Source: Boswellia sacra
Lineage: Eukaryota; Streptophyta; Magnoliopsida; Sapindales; Burseraceae
Direction: 5' to 3'
Length of the DNA: 64,000 nucleotides
NCBI GenBank assembly: GCA_013180625.2
Contig: SNVD02000483.1
Span: forward strand, 62,001-126,000
The notes beneath the pieces are model-generated. The model ran no database searches. It saw only the letters and a list, made by a program, of their open reading frames with translations, and had not been told where the DNA came from. Position numbers and translations under genes: made by a program. Shown one piece after another: positions 20,608 to 32,670 of this stretch (position 1 is its first letter; every line of letters starts with the position of its first letter).

Positions 20608-20616
20608 GGGGTTTAA
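20608..20616. repeat. 9-bp target-site duplication, left copy (GGGGTTTAA)
   Basis: Exact copy at 21,357-21,365 on the other side of the MITE. Confidence 0.75.
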
Positions 20617-21356
20617 AATAGTTCTATTCAGCCTTTATTTTTTTTTCTCATTAGTCTCCACATCAGCATGAAATAAGGATATAATTGTAATAAAAATATA
20701 ATACATATAGTAATTAATATTGAGTTAATAAATTTAACAAAGAATCTTAATTCTTTCTCATATATCTCTATTATTTTTTTTTCTATTTTCTCTCAAACAT
20801 AATCATTGACTAACCTCACACACGCCATCCATCTCTCTCTCTTCCATTTTTATATTTTTTCTTCTCAAATTTATTAAATTTCATTAATCTTTCTTTCTTT
20901 TTAAATTTCAATCAATAATATAATAGATATCAAATCATCCATTTTTCTTTCCCTCTCCCTAAGAAATATTTGATTGATTTTTTTTTATATATAAGCTTGA
21001 AGAATTTAATAATATATGATAAAAAATTGATTAATATTAAGACCATCACTTTTTGTTTTTTTATGTATCATTGATAGTAAACAAAGATTGAAAAAAATTA
21101 AAGACTATTAAGATTAAATAATAATTTAATTAAAAATTAAATGATAATTTAATTAACCTTGTATCAAATAAGAAGTGGATGAGATAAACAAGGAGGTGAA
21201 CTAAAGATTAAATGAAAATTTAATTAAGCTTACCATAAATATCTTTAAAATTGAATTTGAGTTTGATCGTAAATTGTCTAAACTATCATTTTACCCTTAC
21301 TAAATAATAGGCGAGGGCTAATGAGATGAAAAATGGGGGTTGAATAGAACTACTCA
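20617..21356. mobile_element. Mutator-type MITE, 740 bp
   Basis: Flanked by exact 9-bp duplications (Mutator-like length). Ends are inverted: AATAGTTCTATTCAGCC on the left and TGAGTAGTTCTATTCAACC read inward from the right. The similarity continues through TTTTT and TCTCATTAG to about 37 bp. The interior is very AT-rich with no ORF. Confidence 0.75.
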
Positions 21357-23099
21357 GGGGTTTAATGTTGTTGCTCGATTTTCTCCTATCCCAATGGGCT
21401 CGTGATAAAGCCCACAACATATTTGAATCTAAATCTGAATCTATTACAAAGTCTATGGCCATGGCACTTCACAATTAGTAAAAAGACCTTTCAACTCTAA
21501 ATCTGATAGCCCAATATAAAAAGCCTAGCTAGCATTAATTTGTAAGTGCACATATTCTGTCATGCTGTACACTGGGTTATTGTTGGTGGTATGTTGGAGC
21601 CTAAAGGCCCAATACCATGGAACCGTACAAATCTAAATCTGAATTTGAATCTGTGTCCTAAAGCTGTATTCAACCTAAGGTCAAGTGGACCCAAGCCACC
21701 TATAGGGCTCTTTGGTGGGCTGTGGTTTGGTTGGTATAAATAGAAGACATAAGGCCCACATAGCCCAATTCGTTGAACCCAATCCCACTTACAGCTTATT
21801 TTGGTAATTAATAATTGAGGCTAACGGTGAGGGCAAGATGGTAAAAAAGGGTTGATTAGGATTACAGGTCTTTTCTTGCATTATTCCTATATTATTTTTA
21901 AATATTTATTTTCATGCATTATCTTATATTATTTATATTAGATAAATATTGAAGCCTTATCATTATCTAAATAGTTAAATCCTACTTTAATTATCATTCC
22001 TACTATTCTATCCTTGTCAAGCTATTTTTATAAAAAAGGAGCCTAAGCATACGGTTTATTCATTCACATTCACCCAAATCATCTAGCAAATACACATCTA
22101 TCATCATTCAAAGCTATTCACGCAATTTTCAATTTACAAATCGACCAAAAAAGTGTCTCATTCCTTATCAGTTCATGCACAACCTGAAATATTACCCAAA
22201 CACATCCCACTTCTTCATGCATCATAATTCATATTGCATACAATCTTCTTTAGATATTAATCTCTGTTTGAGTTATATGTAGTAGGTCAAGAACTTTTCC
22301 TTCTCATCTTTCTGGAGCATAAGCATGACACACTATAAAGGATATTTCTGAATTCAGTGAATATCTAAAACTGTCTTCCTTGAACTTGTGTTCACTTTTG
22401 AAACGGTTCTAGATTAGTAACAGTATCACAAATCTGGCATTCAAAATCAGTCTTTCTATCAAAATCAACCCTTTTACAGTATACCATCAATTGTCTCTTC
22501 AACCACCTCCACTTTTCCTCTAGGAGTCCTCGACCTTTTCTTGTATCATCAACAAAAATCTGTAACCCAGCACTTCCTGATTGGCCAATGATTTCGAGGT
22601 GATGTGGACTAACTCTTTGGATATGGATAGACGTCTCGCAACATCAAGGACATTTTGGACTTTTCTGCCAGGATGGAAATTTTTGTATTTTCATTTTTCT
22701 TTATTAAGGATCCAATTGTCTTTTCACTTTTTGTAATGTCAAGACACAACAAATACTTATAAATTTTCCTAATTAATTGGGTATAAATTAAAAAAATTTT
22801 GTAACAACGATAATTTTGTATTTTTTTTTAGTGAGAGTACTTTAAATTTCTTACACTTCAAAAGTAGAAGCAGGTCTCTAAAAGAAACCAAGCCCCTGAT
22901 TTTAGGTCCGTTATAAAACTTTATTTTTTCAATTAACTTCTTTTTCAAGTAGGTTGAGAAGCAATCCTAAACATGCTGGGTTACTATAGTTTTAGAAAAA
23001 AGAGTTTCTTTTCACAACAACAACAACCCTAACTTGGCCCTAAGTGTTATTGCTTTTGTATTGAAAGCTTTTTCAATGCCAAAGTCGCGTGTAAAAAGT
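21357..23099. other. Unassigned intergenic DNA
   Basis: No gene or element recognised. 22,000-22,150 has an A/T-rich TATA-like site (TTTTTATAAAAAAGG) followed by C/A-rich sequence, which could be the promoter part of an unrecognised LTR. A short minus-strand open stretch near 22,430-22,570 has C-x2-C spacing but no convincing homology. Confidence 0.35.
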
Positions 23100-24655
23100 A
23101 CAAAGCTTGACATACCGTTATATAGGTGTAGGAGTGGATTTTTAGACAACTGAGAATGGGTTGGATTGCTCTTGCTCTGTGTGAATTTTGGTTAGAAAGA
23201 TGAAGGTAGGACCAACAAGACTTGATCTCCGTCGGAAATGGTCACTCTTTCCACTAGTAGGGGGCTCAACTCCCCTTTTCTCGTGGGGTTGGTGCTTGCA
23301 TAGTAGGGATGAAAATGGATAGGGTAGGGTAGGCCAATGTCCATACCCTATTGGCCTACCCTATCCTTATTAAAAAATTGATACCGATACCCCACAAGTA
23401 ACCTTTAAGGGTCTTAAGTTTTATATCCATACCCTATTCATATCATTAGTGAAAAACCATATCTTACCAATTTATAAAAGGGTATCTATTGGACAAAAAA
23501 TAAAATGACCATAAAAAGTAATGATAAAAGCCTTTATGATCTTCTTCTTACAATTCATTAATCATGATTTTGATCCTACCTTGGCAGCTCCTGTAACTTC
23601 GTATTAAACTTTTAACTTGGTATGCAATTCTTCCTGCAATTTAGTTTTTTGCCCCAAAGGCCAAAGCTCTTTTAGGTTATGTTAAAACTATGTAGTTTCA
23701 TGTTTTATTTAAATTAATAATAATAATTTATTTTATAGGGCACTTAAAGAGTATAAAGAGTATGGGTAGGATTTAGAGTCATACCCTTACCCTACCCATG
23801 CCTTTTAAGGGTCTAATTTTCATAATCTTACCCTACCCAAATCCATAAAAGAGATATCCATGCCTTCCCCATTAGAGTATGGGTATACATGTATAATTGT
23901 CATCCCTATTGCAAAGGTACTTTGATGTGTAAGGCAGATATTGATTTTATTATCTAAGAAACAGAAAAATGTCTATAAACTATGATTAAACTGTGGCAAG
24001 GGCTCAAAGTTGATGAAAATAAAGAGTAGAGGCTGATATATCTCCTTGGTCCTCTCAAAAGAGAGCATAAACCGGTTTTATTAAGTGTGAAGCTATGGAC
24101 GTGTGTGGTTGAATGAATATGAGTTCTCGCATATTATTGAATTTGCATCGCTCGAGGTTGGACTCTCCTCCCAAGCTTTTTATCAAGCTGTTGTGCCCAT
24201 GCCTCCCTTGGGCAGCCAAACCTTTCTTCTTTTATGACTATTCATCACACTTTTATCTTTTCTTCCATTTAATTTTTGATTTTTGTCTAGCCGACAAAAC
24301 TATTCTTCTAGTCGATCACGTGCTCTCCATATCCTAGGTATGGGCTTTCCATTTTTGTTCCCCATTTTGCTACATCTCCCTTGTTTGACTTTTATTTTTC
24401 CTTATTATGTCTAAAATTCCTTTCAAAGCCAGCCTTGTTCCAGCCATATGAAGCTTCTCTCACCCCAAGGCCCATCTTTTGCATTAATTGCTTCTTAACC
24501 ACCATATTAATTGCCATGGTTATGATTGTTTTACCTCTTGTCTAGTTATATTTTTTGTTATTTAGAGGCCGTGCTTACGAACTTATAGACTATAAGAGTT
24601 GAATTTGTTGAGATTGGGCTGCCTCACGTGGACTTGGCCTATATGAAAATTATCA
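23100..24655 (-). mobile_element. Tat-type LTR remnant, copy 1, interrupted by a MITE
   Basis: Once the MITE at 23,304-23,908 is removed, this segment aligns along its length with 45,143-46,045, the LTR in front of a minus-strand Tat gag. Shared landmarks: GAGAATGGG, the ACTGTGGCAAGGG-like stretch, GGTTGGACTCTCCTCCC, and ACTTGGCCTATAT near the outer end. Similarity extends weakly past the LTR towards the PBS (about 23,090-23,140), so a little internal sequence may remain. Confidence 0.65.
23304..23908. mobile_element. hAT-type MITE, 605 bp
   Basis: Termini TAGGGATGAAAATGG and, inward from the right, TAGGGATGACAATTA. Flanks TTGCATAG (23,296-23,303) and TTGCAAAG (23,909-23,916) are an 8-bp TSD with one mismatch. 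Subterminal pieces TAGGGTAGGG and TACCCTACCC repeat in inverted orientation. The related LTR at 45.3 kb has the uninterrupted site, confirming insertion. Confidence 0.85.
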
Positions 24656-24698
24656 CCACAAGAAATTTGACTTTTGGTAATAAAATTTTAAGCAACTA

Positions 24699-25860
24699 TG
24701 AATGAGGCTTTCATCCCGCCAGAGTATTTATGATCACGACACAGTGTCAAAGCCTCTTTTAAGACTTAAGAAAACATAAAGAAGCCATGGGCATGTCTAG
24801 AGAATGGAGTCGCCACCTAATTTTATATTGAAAAAATGGATGATGACAATCTGATCCCTTGTTTTAGGACCTAAACTACTCTCATCCCATTAGAGATGTA
24901 TTCAGGAAGTTAGGAATGGCTCGCCCAGTTATAAACATAGGGGAATGGGAGGAGGATTACATCAATTGTTATTCAACAATAAAATAAACTACTTCTAACA
25001 CTTCAAATATCATTTATTTAGTCATAGCATATTTATGCATTCAATATAATAATTCAATTTGAGATTCAATAAATAGAGAATTCCTCACCACCATAAGTTA
25101 GTCTATCCAATGCTTATCAAGCCTCTTCATGCATATTTATCATACATTCACGATGAATCAATAAAAATTCTAATTAAGGCCATAAACTAAAATCATGGCA
25201 ATTCTACCTAGATTTGGTAATTCTATCATGGCATTTCTAGCCTAAGCATGATAATTCTAGCCTGTATGAATTGTAATAAATCATGGCATTTCTAGTCTAA
25301 TCATGACATTTCTAGCCTAACTCCATCAATCAAGACCAAACATGGCTATGTTAGCCTAACTCAAGCAATCAAAGTAAGCATGACAATTCAATCAATCAAG
25401 GAAATTCTTGTCTAAATCTACTTCCTAGCATGCTTCAAAACAATTATAAGATTGATTCCTAATCATGATTCTAATCACATGCTCTTAAGCATGATTCTAA
25501 AAATGTGTTCTTAAACATGATTCTAAACATTCAAAATAAAATCCTACTGTGATTCTAAATAAGGAAATGATCGATAACTACCTTGACACACATTTATACC
25601 TTACAAAACAAATAAGGATTAAAACAATTTGTCATAATCCTAAACATGCTTCCAAGAATCAAAATAAAACCTAATCATGTTTATTCTAAGCAAAATAAAA
25701 CCTAAACATACTAATTCTAAGCAAGAAAATTAAACAAGAAAAGATGAGGAAGAAGAGAGAGAACTACTCTCATGACGTACCCTTTTTAGGTTTAGAGCAA
25801 TATAAACACTTAAAAAATATTAAAACTAGAAAAGACTCCTCAAATTCTTAAGTGTGTCCT

Positions 25861-25896
<36 letters not shown>

Positions 25897-26424
25897 TTTC
25901 TTGATGCCCCTGAAAGTGAGGAGGAAGGGGGTTTTTATAGTTGAAGGTGAAAGTTGAAAAATAAAGAAAAAAAAGGATTTTAATGAGATTTTTCAAAAAT
26001 AAGGGGAGGACGGTCGACTGTGGGAAGGCCACCAGCTTATGGCAAGACAGCCGACCGGTAATTCCCCCACTGTCGGCCGGTGGTAGCCTACCAAACCTCA
26101 TTGTTTCTCCTTTTTCTAATGCAATCCTCTTTGACCTTTATCTGTTCGATCATGCGTAACTCTTCGAGTTTAGCTGTAATTTATAATCTATAAAATTTTT
26201 GTAAGAACTAGACATTTGTGGCTTCACAATAATATATGAATCATCATCAGATTCTTTCTCAATTAATTTTTGTGATTTTTCAAAGTCTTGTGTCAGTTGT
26301 CAAAGCTTTTGGTCTGTTTTTTTATCACCTCACTCCTTTTTGCTTCCAAGGCCACTTCGGTCATTTCTGTTGCTTATCATTCGTATTTGATTTATCATTG
26401 AGACTTAAAAATCTAGTGTCTACA
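24699..26424 (-). repeat. Ogre/Tat-type LTR, minus strand, copy 1
   Basis: On the minus strand it starts TGTAGACACTAGATTTTT and ends near CCTCATTCA. It is collinear with 36,630-38,504. A minus-strand TATA box (rc of TTTTTATA, 25,932-25,939) fits transcription to the left, and a GA microsatellite follows at 25,865-25,892. It may be the 3' LTR of an element whose 5' LTR is at 36,630. The flanks (GCAAC at left, GTAAC after 38,504) match at only 4 of 5 bases with a 2-base offset, so this pairing is weak. Confidence 0.7.
25865..25892. repeat. GA microsatellite
   Basis: Uninterrupted GA dinucleotide run inside the LTR; the homologous place in the other LTR (about 37,976-37,994) has a shorter interrupted version. 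Confidence 0.9.
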
Positions 26425-26579
26425 GCTTGCTCCCTATTTTGGAGAAGTTTGTGAGACACAAAGATCGATAAAATACTGTTACATTATCTTCTCTCTTCTT
26501 GTCTGGACATCTTTGCTCTCATCTGCATTCTATTGAGCTTTTTATCATCTATTCTCTTTTTCAACTCCTACAAAAGAAG
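26425..26579. other. Short unassigned segment beside the LTR
   Basis: Unique sequence linking the LTR start to the first tandem array; no coding signal. Confidence 0.4.
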
Positions 26580-26810
26580 TGTGCCCACTTAAGTGCTAAT
26601 TAACACCCTTCTAATACATGATATCCACTCTTCTAGTGTAGACAAATGCATCCTTCTAGTGCATGGAATGTATACTCACGGTGCATAATGTGCACTCTTT
26701 TAGTTTAGACAAATGCATCCTTCTAATGCATGAAATGCATTCTTATGATGCATGATATGTACTCTTCTAGTGTAGATAATTGGATCTTGCTAATGCATGG
26801 AATGCATCTA

Positions 26811-28832
26811 TGGGTGGGGCTTTCATCCCACCCCAAGTGATTATGATCGCAACACTGTTCTCCAAGGCCTTTCGGCACTTAGGGGGATCACAGAATAAGC
26901 CACGATGATGAGTCTTGGAGGTCATCAGAGTCGCCACCAGGGTAACTAACTATAAAAAATAGTTGGATGATGATAGCCAATCCCTTGCTTTGAGACCCAA
27001 CTATCCATCATCCCTTCAGAGTCAAGTTTAGGGAGTTAGGCATGGATCTTTGATCCACCCGCACAAAGTCTTCCCTTTACTAGGGTCTATCAAGTTTAAG
27101 GTTTTAATCTGTCAATTACTATCTATCTTGATCCTAAATTCACTTTCATGTGTACAACTGGTTTTATCTGAATTATTACATGTGCAATGAAACAATACAT
27201 AAGCATTCATCAAAATAAAGTACAAGGATAAGCTAGGAAGGGGATTGCAATCGCTTGATTACAAATAAATGTAATGAGGATAAAAATGCAAAAAGATAGA
27301 GCACAAGAAAATAAATTAACACTTTTATTCCCCACGGCGAGCTCAACGGGCCTGCCATTAGAAAGTGGATCTGCCACCATGCATTATGGCTGCATCCACT
27401 GTCCAATCAGCCTCACATCATCGACCTCCGTAGGATCGAGTTTCCTCCCATCAGTGTGAATCTACTGATCTGATCATTATCATATTATAAGAAAAACAAT
27501 AGAAGAATGTAACTATGATATGGTGAGCGCACGTTACTCATGAGCCTGGTAACGTGACTAACCGCATGGTCTATTGATTACAACATCTGTTTATGTGTTT
27601 AACTGTGTCCAATACATTTGGACAGACTAGGATGGATGACTATTCATGGACCGAATAGAATCCGTGAGAGTAATTTGTACAACCGTCCATTATGTAAACA
27701 ATATCCAGGAGATAGCAATAGAATAATAAAACAATAAAATAGTTCAATGGAAGTAAGGTGCGATAAATATAAATTGCGATAATATAAGAGGCGATGAAAT
27801 AAAACTGCCATAAAGTAAATTAAAATAAAAGCGCCGTAAAGTAAATTACGGTAAAAATAAAAGACAATAAACTAAATGAGCACGAAAAGTAAAATGCAGT
27901 GAAAAGAAAATGCAATAAAATAATCAACAATAAAATAAATAACAATAAAATAAAGTTACAGTAAAGTGAATAAGTGCAAAAAGAAAAGCGTGGTGAAATC
28001 AAGATGTAACAAAATAAATTGAAGAAAACTAAATGACAGTAAAGATAAAAACGTGATAAAATAAATAAATAAACAAAAACGTAGCAAAAGTAAACGATGA
28101 ATAATGAAGTGGAGGCATATTAGAGTGGTGATTTTTCGTTAGCTATCGCTGATCTACCACTACTCGCCTGCATTCACCTAGTCCTCATTCTAAACACAAA
28201 TCGTAAAAATGGGATAGAAATGATAAGAGCAAGAGAGAAAATGTGGTGATTTGCCCTCGGGCTTTACCAAATATTGAGTAGTAGAGGTTGATTTTTTGAA
28301 AGTCGATTGAAAATGGGATTATGTGTGTAAAGTTTAAAAAGAAAATGGGTTGAAAGTGTACATAATTAGAGATATATGTGTGAAATTTGGGAGAAGGTGG
28401 GCTAAAATCAGTTGGAAAGTGGCTGAAAAGGAGGGGCTAAAGAGAAATTTTCAAAGTTGATGCTTAAATCGAGATGAATAGTCGATGCCCCAAATGTCGA
28501 GAAATGACCCATATTTATAGAAGCTGAGGGAAGGAAGCACGTGTGTAGGACACATGTGCACATCCATATCCTACATGTGCACGGATGTAGGACACGTGTA
28601 CATGAGTATCCCACATGCATTTGGTTTTTTTTAGATGGTTCCCCAACTTTTAGATGCCATGCTTCTCTTTCAAGCATTGCCTCTTATCCTTCATGCAGGG
28701 TTTGGTTTCACTTTTAGGTCTGGATTTTTTTGGGCTTTTTGGGATTTTTTAAGTGCAATTGGGCCTTCTCTTTTAGAAGTGGGAAAATTTTCTTTTAGGG
28801 GCACCCTTGAGAAGTAAAGCCTTTTTCCAACA
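26811..28832 (-). repeat. Second Ogre/Tat-type LTR family, minus strand
   Basis: The left 270 bp (AGTCGCCACC, CTATCCATCATCCC, GGGAGTTAGGCATGGATC) match the 3' part of the LTRs at 24.7 and 36.6 kb, but the rest differs, so this is another family. A minus-strand TATA box lies at 28,511-28,520 (rc of ATATTTATAG). The outer end was placed at the CA of CCAACA; no TSD was found, so the right end is uncertain. 27,720-28,100 is low-complexity AATAAAA-type sequence. Confidence 0.55.
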
Positions 28833-29104
28833 ATAACCCCCACCCCACCACGGTGACCTTACTATGAAGGTTGACCCGCTTATGCGTAAGCAAAGGGTAT
28901 TGGGGCATAGAGGCATAAGCATGACTTTTAATCAAGACCTTACTTTGATAGGTGTCTTTTGTGATTTTTTTGGTGTGACTAGGTATTGTGTTTGTGCGTG
29001 GCTTTTGTTTTTCAGGTATTTTTCAGTTCGCTTTCAAATTAACAATTCACTTTACTCAATATTCTTTGGTCATCATCATTATACTTAAACCATAAGCTGA
29101 ATTT
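28833..29104. other. Unassigned segment between LTR block and array A
   Basis: C-rich start, then a T-rich stretch; could be the true outer part of the LTR at 26,811. No coding similarity. Confidence 0.3.
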
Positions 29105-29408
29105 TTATGCGTATAGCATTCTTACGATGCATGATGTGCACTCTTCTAGTATGGATAGGTGCATCCTTATGATTCTAAGATAAGACATTCTTAAGTGTAC
29201 TTACTTCTTAGTGCTTTTAAACATTCTTCAATGTGCCTTTTCTTAAGGCTTATGCCTATTCTAAGGGCATAAGACACTCATAAGTGCACCTACTTCTTAA
29301 AGTTTTTAAACACTCTTCTGTGTGCTTCTTTTTAGGGCTTGTGCCTATTCTAAGGATGTAAAATATTATTAAGCGAACCTAGTTCTTAGAGTTTTTAAAC
29401 ACTCTTTA

Positions 29409-29413
29409 GTGCA
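29409..29413. repeat. 5-bp TSD of the solo LTR, left copy (GTGCA)
   Basis: Exact copy at 30,941-30,945, immediately after the other end of the LTR. Confidence 0.9.
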
Positions 29414-30940
29414 TGACACATCCGAAAAAGGATTGTCTCCCAAGTATAGGAGTGTCGAAGTAATAAACCCGGTGAGACCGGGGTCGATCCACGAGGAAGG
29501 AGATTTTAGCGTTACAAATTATAAGATAAGCAAATATGATATGAATAATTCAAAGAAATGACAAGATAATATCAATAAATATGTAAGATGGTAGGTGGTA
29601 TTACCGACCATTCAAATATAAAACAAAAAGCAAGAGGAGGTAAAACCATCCATGGAAATAGGTGGTATAACCAACCATAGTAAATTAAAGAACAATTTCA
29701 TAAGGTGGTAGAACCTACCATAGTAAATAAAATAAAAAGTTCATAAACAATAGAATAATTAAAATATAAGAGGAATTAACACAATAACAATGAAGGCTAA
29801 GATTAGGGGATCCGCCCTTGATATTTCAAATAAGGATAATTAACCCATTTTAGTTATATGAATTATATTTGTTTCATTACCAATATTTATACCACTTCTT
29901 GTAAATGGTTCAAGCATCCAATGTGCCAATCACCATATGTCTACAACAAATCAAGGTTCCTAACTAGATTCGTGTCGGTAAGGAAGAACCATATATCATC
30001 TAGAAAGGATCCAAGCATTTGATGTGCCAAGGATTGTCGACAATGGATCAAGACCTCCACTTTACGAGTGGTGTCAAGATTGATTAAGAAATTAAATATA
30101 AATCATATTGAATAAACATTATAAGATTAAGATTATTAAGCACATATTAAGGGTTAGAGAATCCTTATTCTCATATCAAGGGTTTCACCCTTTCACCTTA
30201 GCAAAAGAGAAATTAGAAGAACATTATAATAGAAAGAAAATAAAATGCAAGAAAAAGGAAATTCATTAATAACATAAACACACAAAACACAATACAAGAT
30301 CCTAGCCAAAGCCAAAATGTTCCAGCCAAGGCCAAGATGCCCTAATGGGTCACAAGGCACCTCTATTTATAGATACATCCAGGGGCAAACTTGTCAAATT
30401 ACAAGGGCATAATTGTCAAATATTAGTTGTAAATATCTTTGACAATTGGGATCATTAGGCACCGACTTTGACCATCAATTTTGACATTGAAATGTTGAGA
30501 ATTTTAATCACATGTCTTCATGAAAGTTTTAGATATTTCTCTCAGCTTTCTAGAACATATTGATTTGCACAATTTGGATACGTATTTTGAGAGATACGGT
30601 CCAAATACTGAGGCCTGGTCAGACTGGGCCGAAACTGTAGATGGGTTCACTTCAAGCCCAATTTTGGTCCACTAAGAGCCCGAATTTGATGATGCTTGTG
30701 GAATGCAATCTTGTAGATAATTGAATCAGCTTTCCAAAACATTAAGATTTGCACCATTCTGATCTATAAATAGAAAGCTATGCCCATTTTACCGAACCTG
30801 CAACAAAACCAAAATTAAGAGAAATTAATTCCAAAGATGCAAATGCTATAAATATGCTTAAGTTGAGGAATTTAATGACACTATTAATACAATATGATGA
30901 ATTAAACTCTTATTAAACATGCATATTTAAGTGTTTATCA
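29414..30940 (-). mobile_element. Solo LTR, Athila-like, 1,527 bp
   Basis: On the minus strand it begins TGATAAACACTTAAATATGC and ends with CGTGGATCGACCCCGGTCTC and, after about 50 bases, GGATGTGTCA, the usual R-U5 style end of Athila-like LTRs. It is flanked by exact GTGCA duplications with no internal sequence, so it formed by LTR-LTR recombination after inserting into array A. Confidence 0.9.
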
Positions 30941-31020
30941 GTGCACCTCCTCTTGGGGCTTTTGCCTATTCTAAGGGCTTAAAACACTCTTAAGTACACT
31001 TAATTTTTAGGGTTTCTTCT

Positions 31021-31350
31021 CATGCATGCCTATTGGGGAACGTCTATCATACACTACTTCATGGTCTTTAGACCTTTCATTCTTCATGCTTTCAATTGAG
31101 TATTATTCATTCTTTATTGATCTGTTTAGACTTATGCATTTGTTTGGTTTCATGCCCTTCTTCTAAGAATTCTTGCTTCTATTCTGGATTTCTTCTAGTC
31201 CATTAGGGAAAGTTCTTGATATGTTATACTTTCTTAGTCTTTAGAATTTTCATTTCTTCATGCCTTTGGTAAAGCATTCTTTGATCTCTTCATTCGTTGT
31301 TGATTCTTGGACTCACTAGGGAATTCTTTATGAAAGATTAAGTCTTCGAC
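31021..31350. repeat. Tandem array B, degenerate unit of about 125 bp
   Basis: About three diverged units, each starting near GGGAA(C/A)GT or GGGAATTCTT and containing TCTTTAGA and CATTTCTTCATGC-like sequence. Confidence 0.5.
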
Positions 31351-31589
31351 CATTCTTGCAAGTTCTTACAAAATATCAAACATCTTTTGATGATTTCAAA
31401 TCCATTCAAAATTTACCTTATTCAATGTGTTCTTCAATAGATTGCTTTCTAGTCTTTGGAGGAATTCTTCCATATGATTCTGGTCGAAAAATTCATCGAC
31501 TAGCATTACTCAACTTTCTTTGTGAGTTGCTAAACTATAGCCTTCCAACTATCAATTGACTGTGGTTTTTTTTTTTCCCTTCAAATCCC

Positions 31590-31850
31590 TTTTTCTGGGT
31601 GACCTTTTTTCTTTGAGGTGAATTTCCTTCTTCAAGGTCAACATCAAATTTGAACTTGCTTTTTCGAGGCACACTTTTTTCTTTAAGGTAAAGTTCAAAT
31701 TTCTTTTTCAAAATCATTTTTTTAGGGTAGACTTCCTTTTTCAAAGGAGATACCTTCTTTAAGGTGGATGTTTTCTTCAAGGTAGATGATTTATTCAAGG
31801 GAGTTAACTTCTTCAAGGTAGATGCTTTCTTTAAAAGGGATTCCTTTGAC
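31590..31850 (-). repeat. Tandem array C, about 30-bp unit open on the minus strand
   Basis: Units built on CTTCTTCAAGGTAGATG. On the minus strand they translate to a Lys-rich repeat (S-T-L-K-K) within a 105-codon open frame (31,535-31,852). The protein-like reading is a by-product of the unit length being a multiple of three; no homologue recognised. Confidence 0.6.
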
Positions 31851-31944
31851 ATTGCTCACTCATGAAGATATGTACTTCTTATAAACTATTGATCCCTTCT
31901 AGACCGTATCAGTTCTTTTAAGAAAGTTTGGCTTATTCCAGGTG

Positions 31945-32670
31945 TTTGACACATCGTGCTGCTTCAGGCGATATTAAGTCTCAATTAGATATGACCTTTT
32001 TTACACATCGTGCTGCTTGAGAGAAGTCTTATTGAGACTAAGCTACCTGATATAGGCAACTACATATAGTGCTATCTTGGAAGTCTGATCTAGGCAATTT
32101 GTAAATTATGCTAAACATGGGAGTCTGATCCAAGCGATTTGCACATTATGCTATATTGAAGAGCTTGACCCAGGTGACTTGCACATCGTGCTGAATTGAG
32201 GAGCTTGATCCAGGAGGCTTGCACCTTGCACATCGTGGTGCTTCTATAGGGTCTCATCAGGATGAACTACCTGGTCCAGGTGATTTTGACATCACGTTGC
32301 TTTTTTAGGGTCGCATCAAGACTAAGTTGCCTGATCCAAGCAACTTGCATATCGTGTTGCTTTTATTGGGTCTCATCATGACTAAACTACCTGATCTAGG
32401 TGATTCACACATCATGCTATTTTTATTGGGTCTCATCGAGACTAAACTACCTGATCCAGGCGACTTGCACATCGTGTTGCTTTTACTATGTCTCATCAAG
32501 ACTAAACTGCTTGATCCAGGTGACTTGTATATTGTGTTACTTCTATTAGGTCTCATTGAGATTAGACCGCCTGATCCAAATGACTTACATATCATGCTGC
32601 TTTTATTGGGTCTCGTTCAGACTAAAGTACCTGATCCAAGTAACTTGCACATTATACTACTGTTGCTATT
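31945..32670. repeat. Tandem array D, about 61-63-bp unit, roughly eleven copies
   Basis: Units carry CTGATCCAGGTGACTTGCAC, then ATCGTGCTGCTTTTATTGGG, then TCTCATCAAGACTAAACTAC. Copies at the right end are 63 bp and more uniform; copies at the left end are shorter and diverged. Because 63 is a multiple of three, both strands stay open (32,327-32,704 + and 32,305-32,595 -), giving 21-residue repeats. I do not call either a gene. Confidence 0.85.

Larger units (their letters stand above)
26580..31020. repeat. Tandem array A, interrupted by two LTR insertions
   Basis: Three pieces (26,580-26,810; about 29,105-29,413; 30,941-31,020) share related units. The first type is built on TGCATCCTTCTAATGCATG and ACTCTTCTAGTGTAGA, about 90 bp long. 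It passes into units with GCCTATTCTAAGGGC and TTTTAAACACTCTT, about 100 bp. The pieces are separated by a minus-strand LTR-like block (26,811-28,832 plus flank) and a solo LTR (29,414-30,940). Confidence 0.7.

Noticed and set aside
22430..22570. Minus-strand stretch with C-x2-C, considered as the zinc-binding N-terminus of the JMJ-like gene
   Set aside because: No match to the known RING/WRC spacing and far from the other exons.
31535..31852. Lys-rich repeat protein with STLKK units
   Set aside because: Coincides with the tandem array C; no start context, homology or neighbours supporting a gene.
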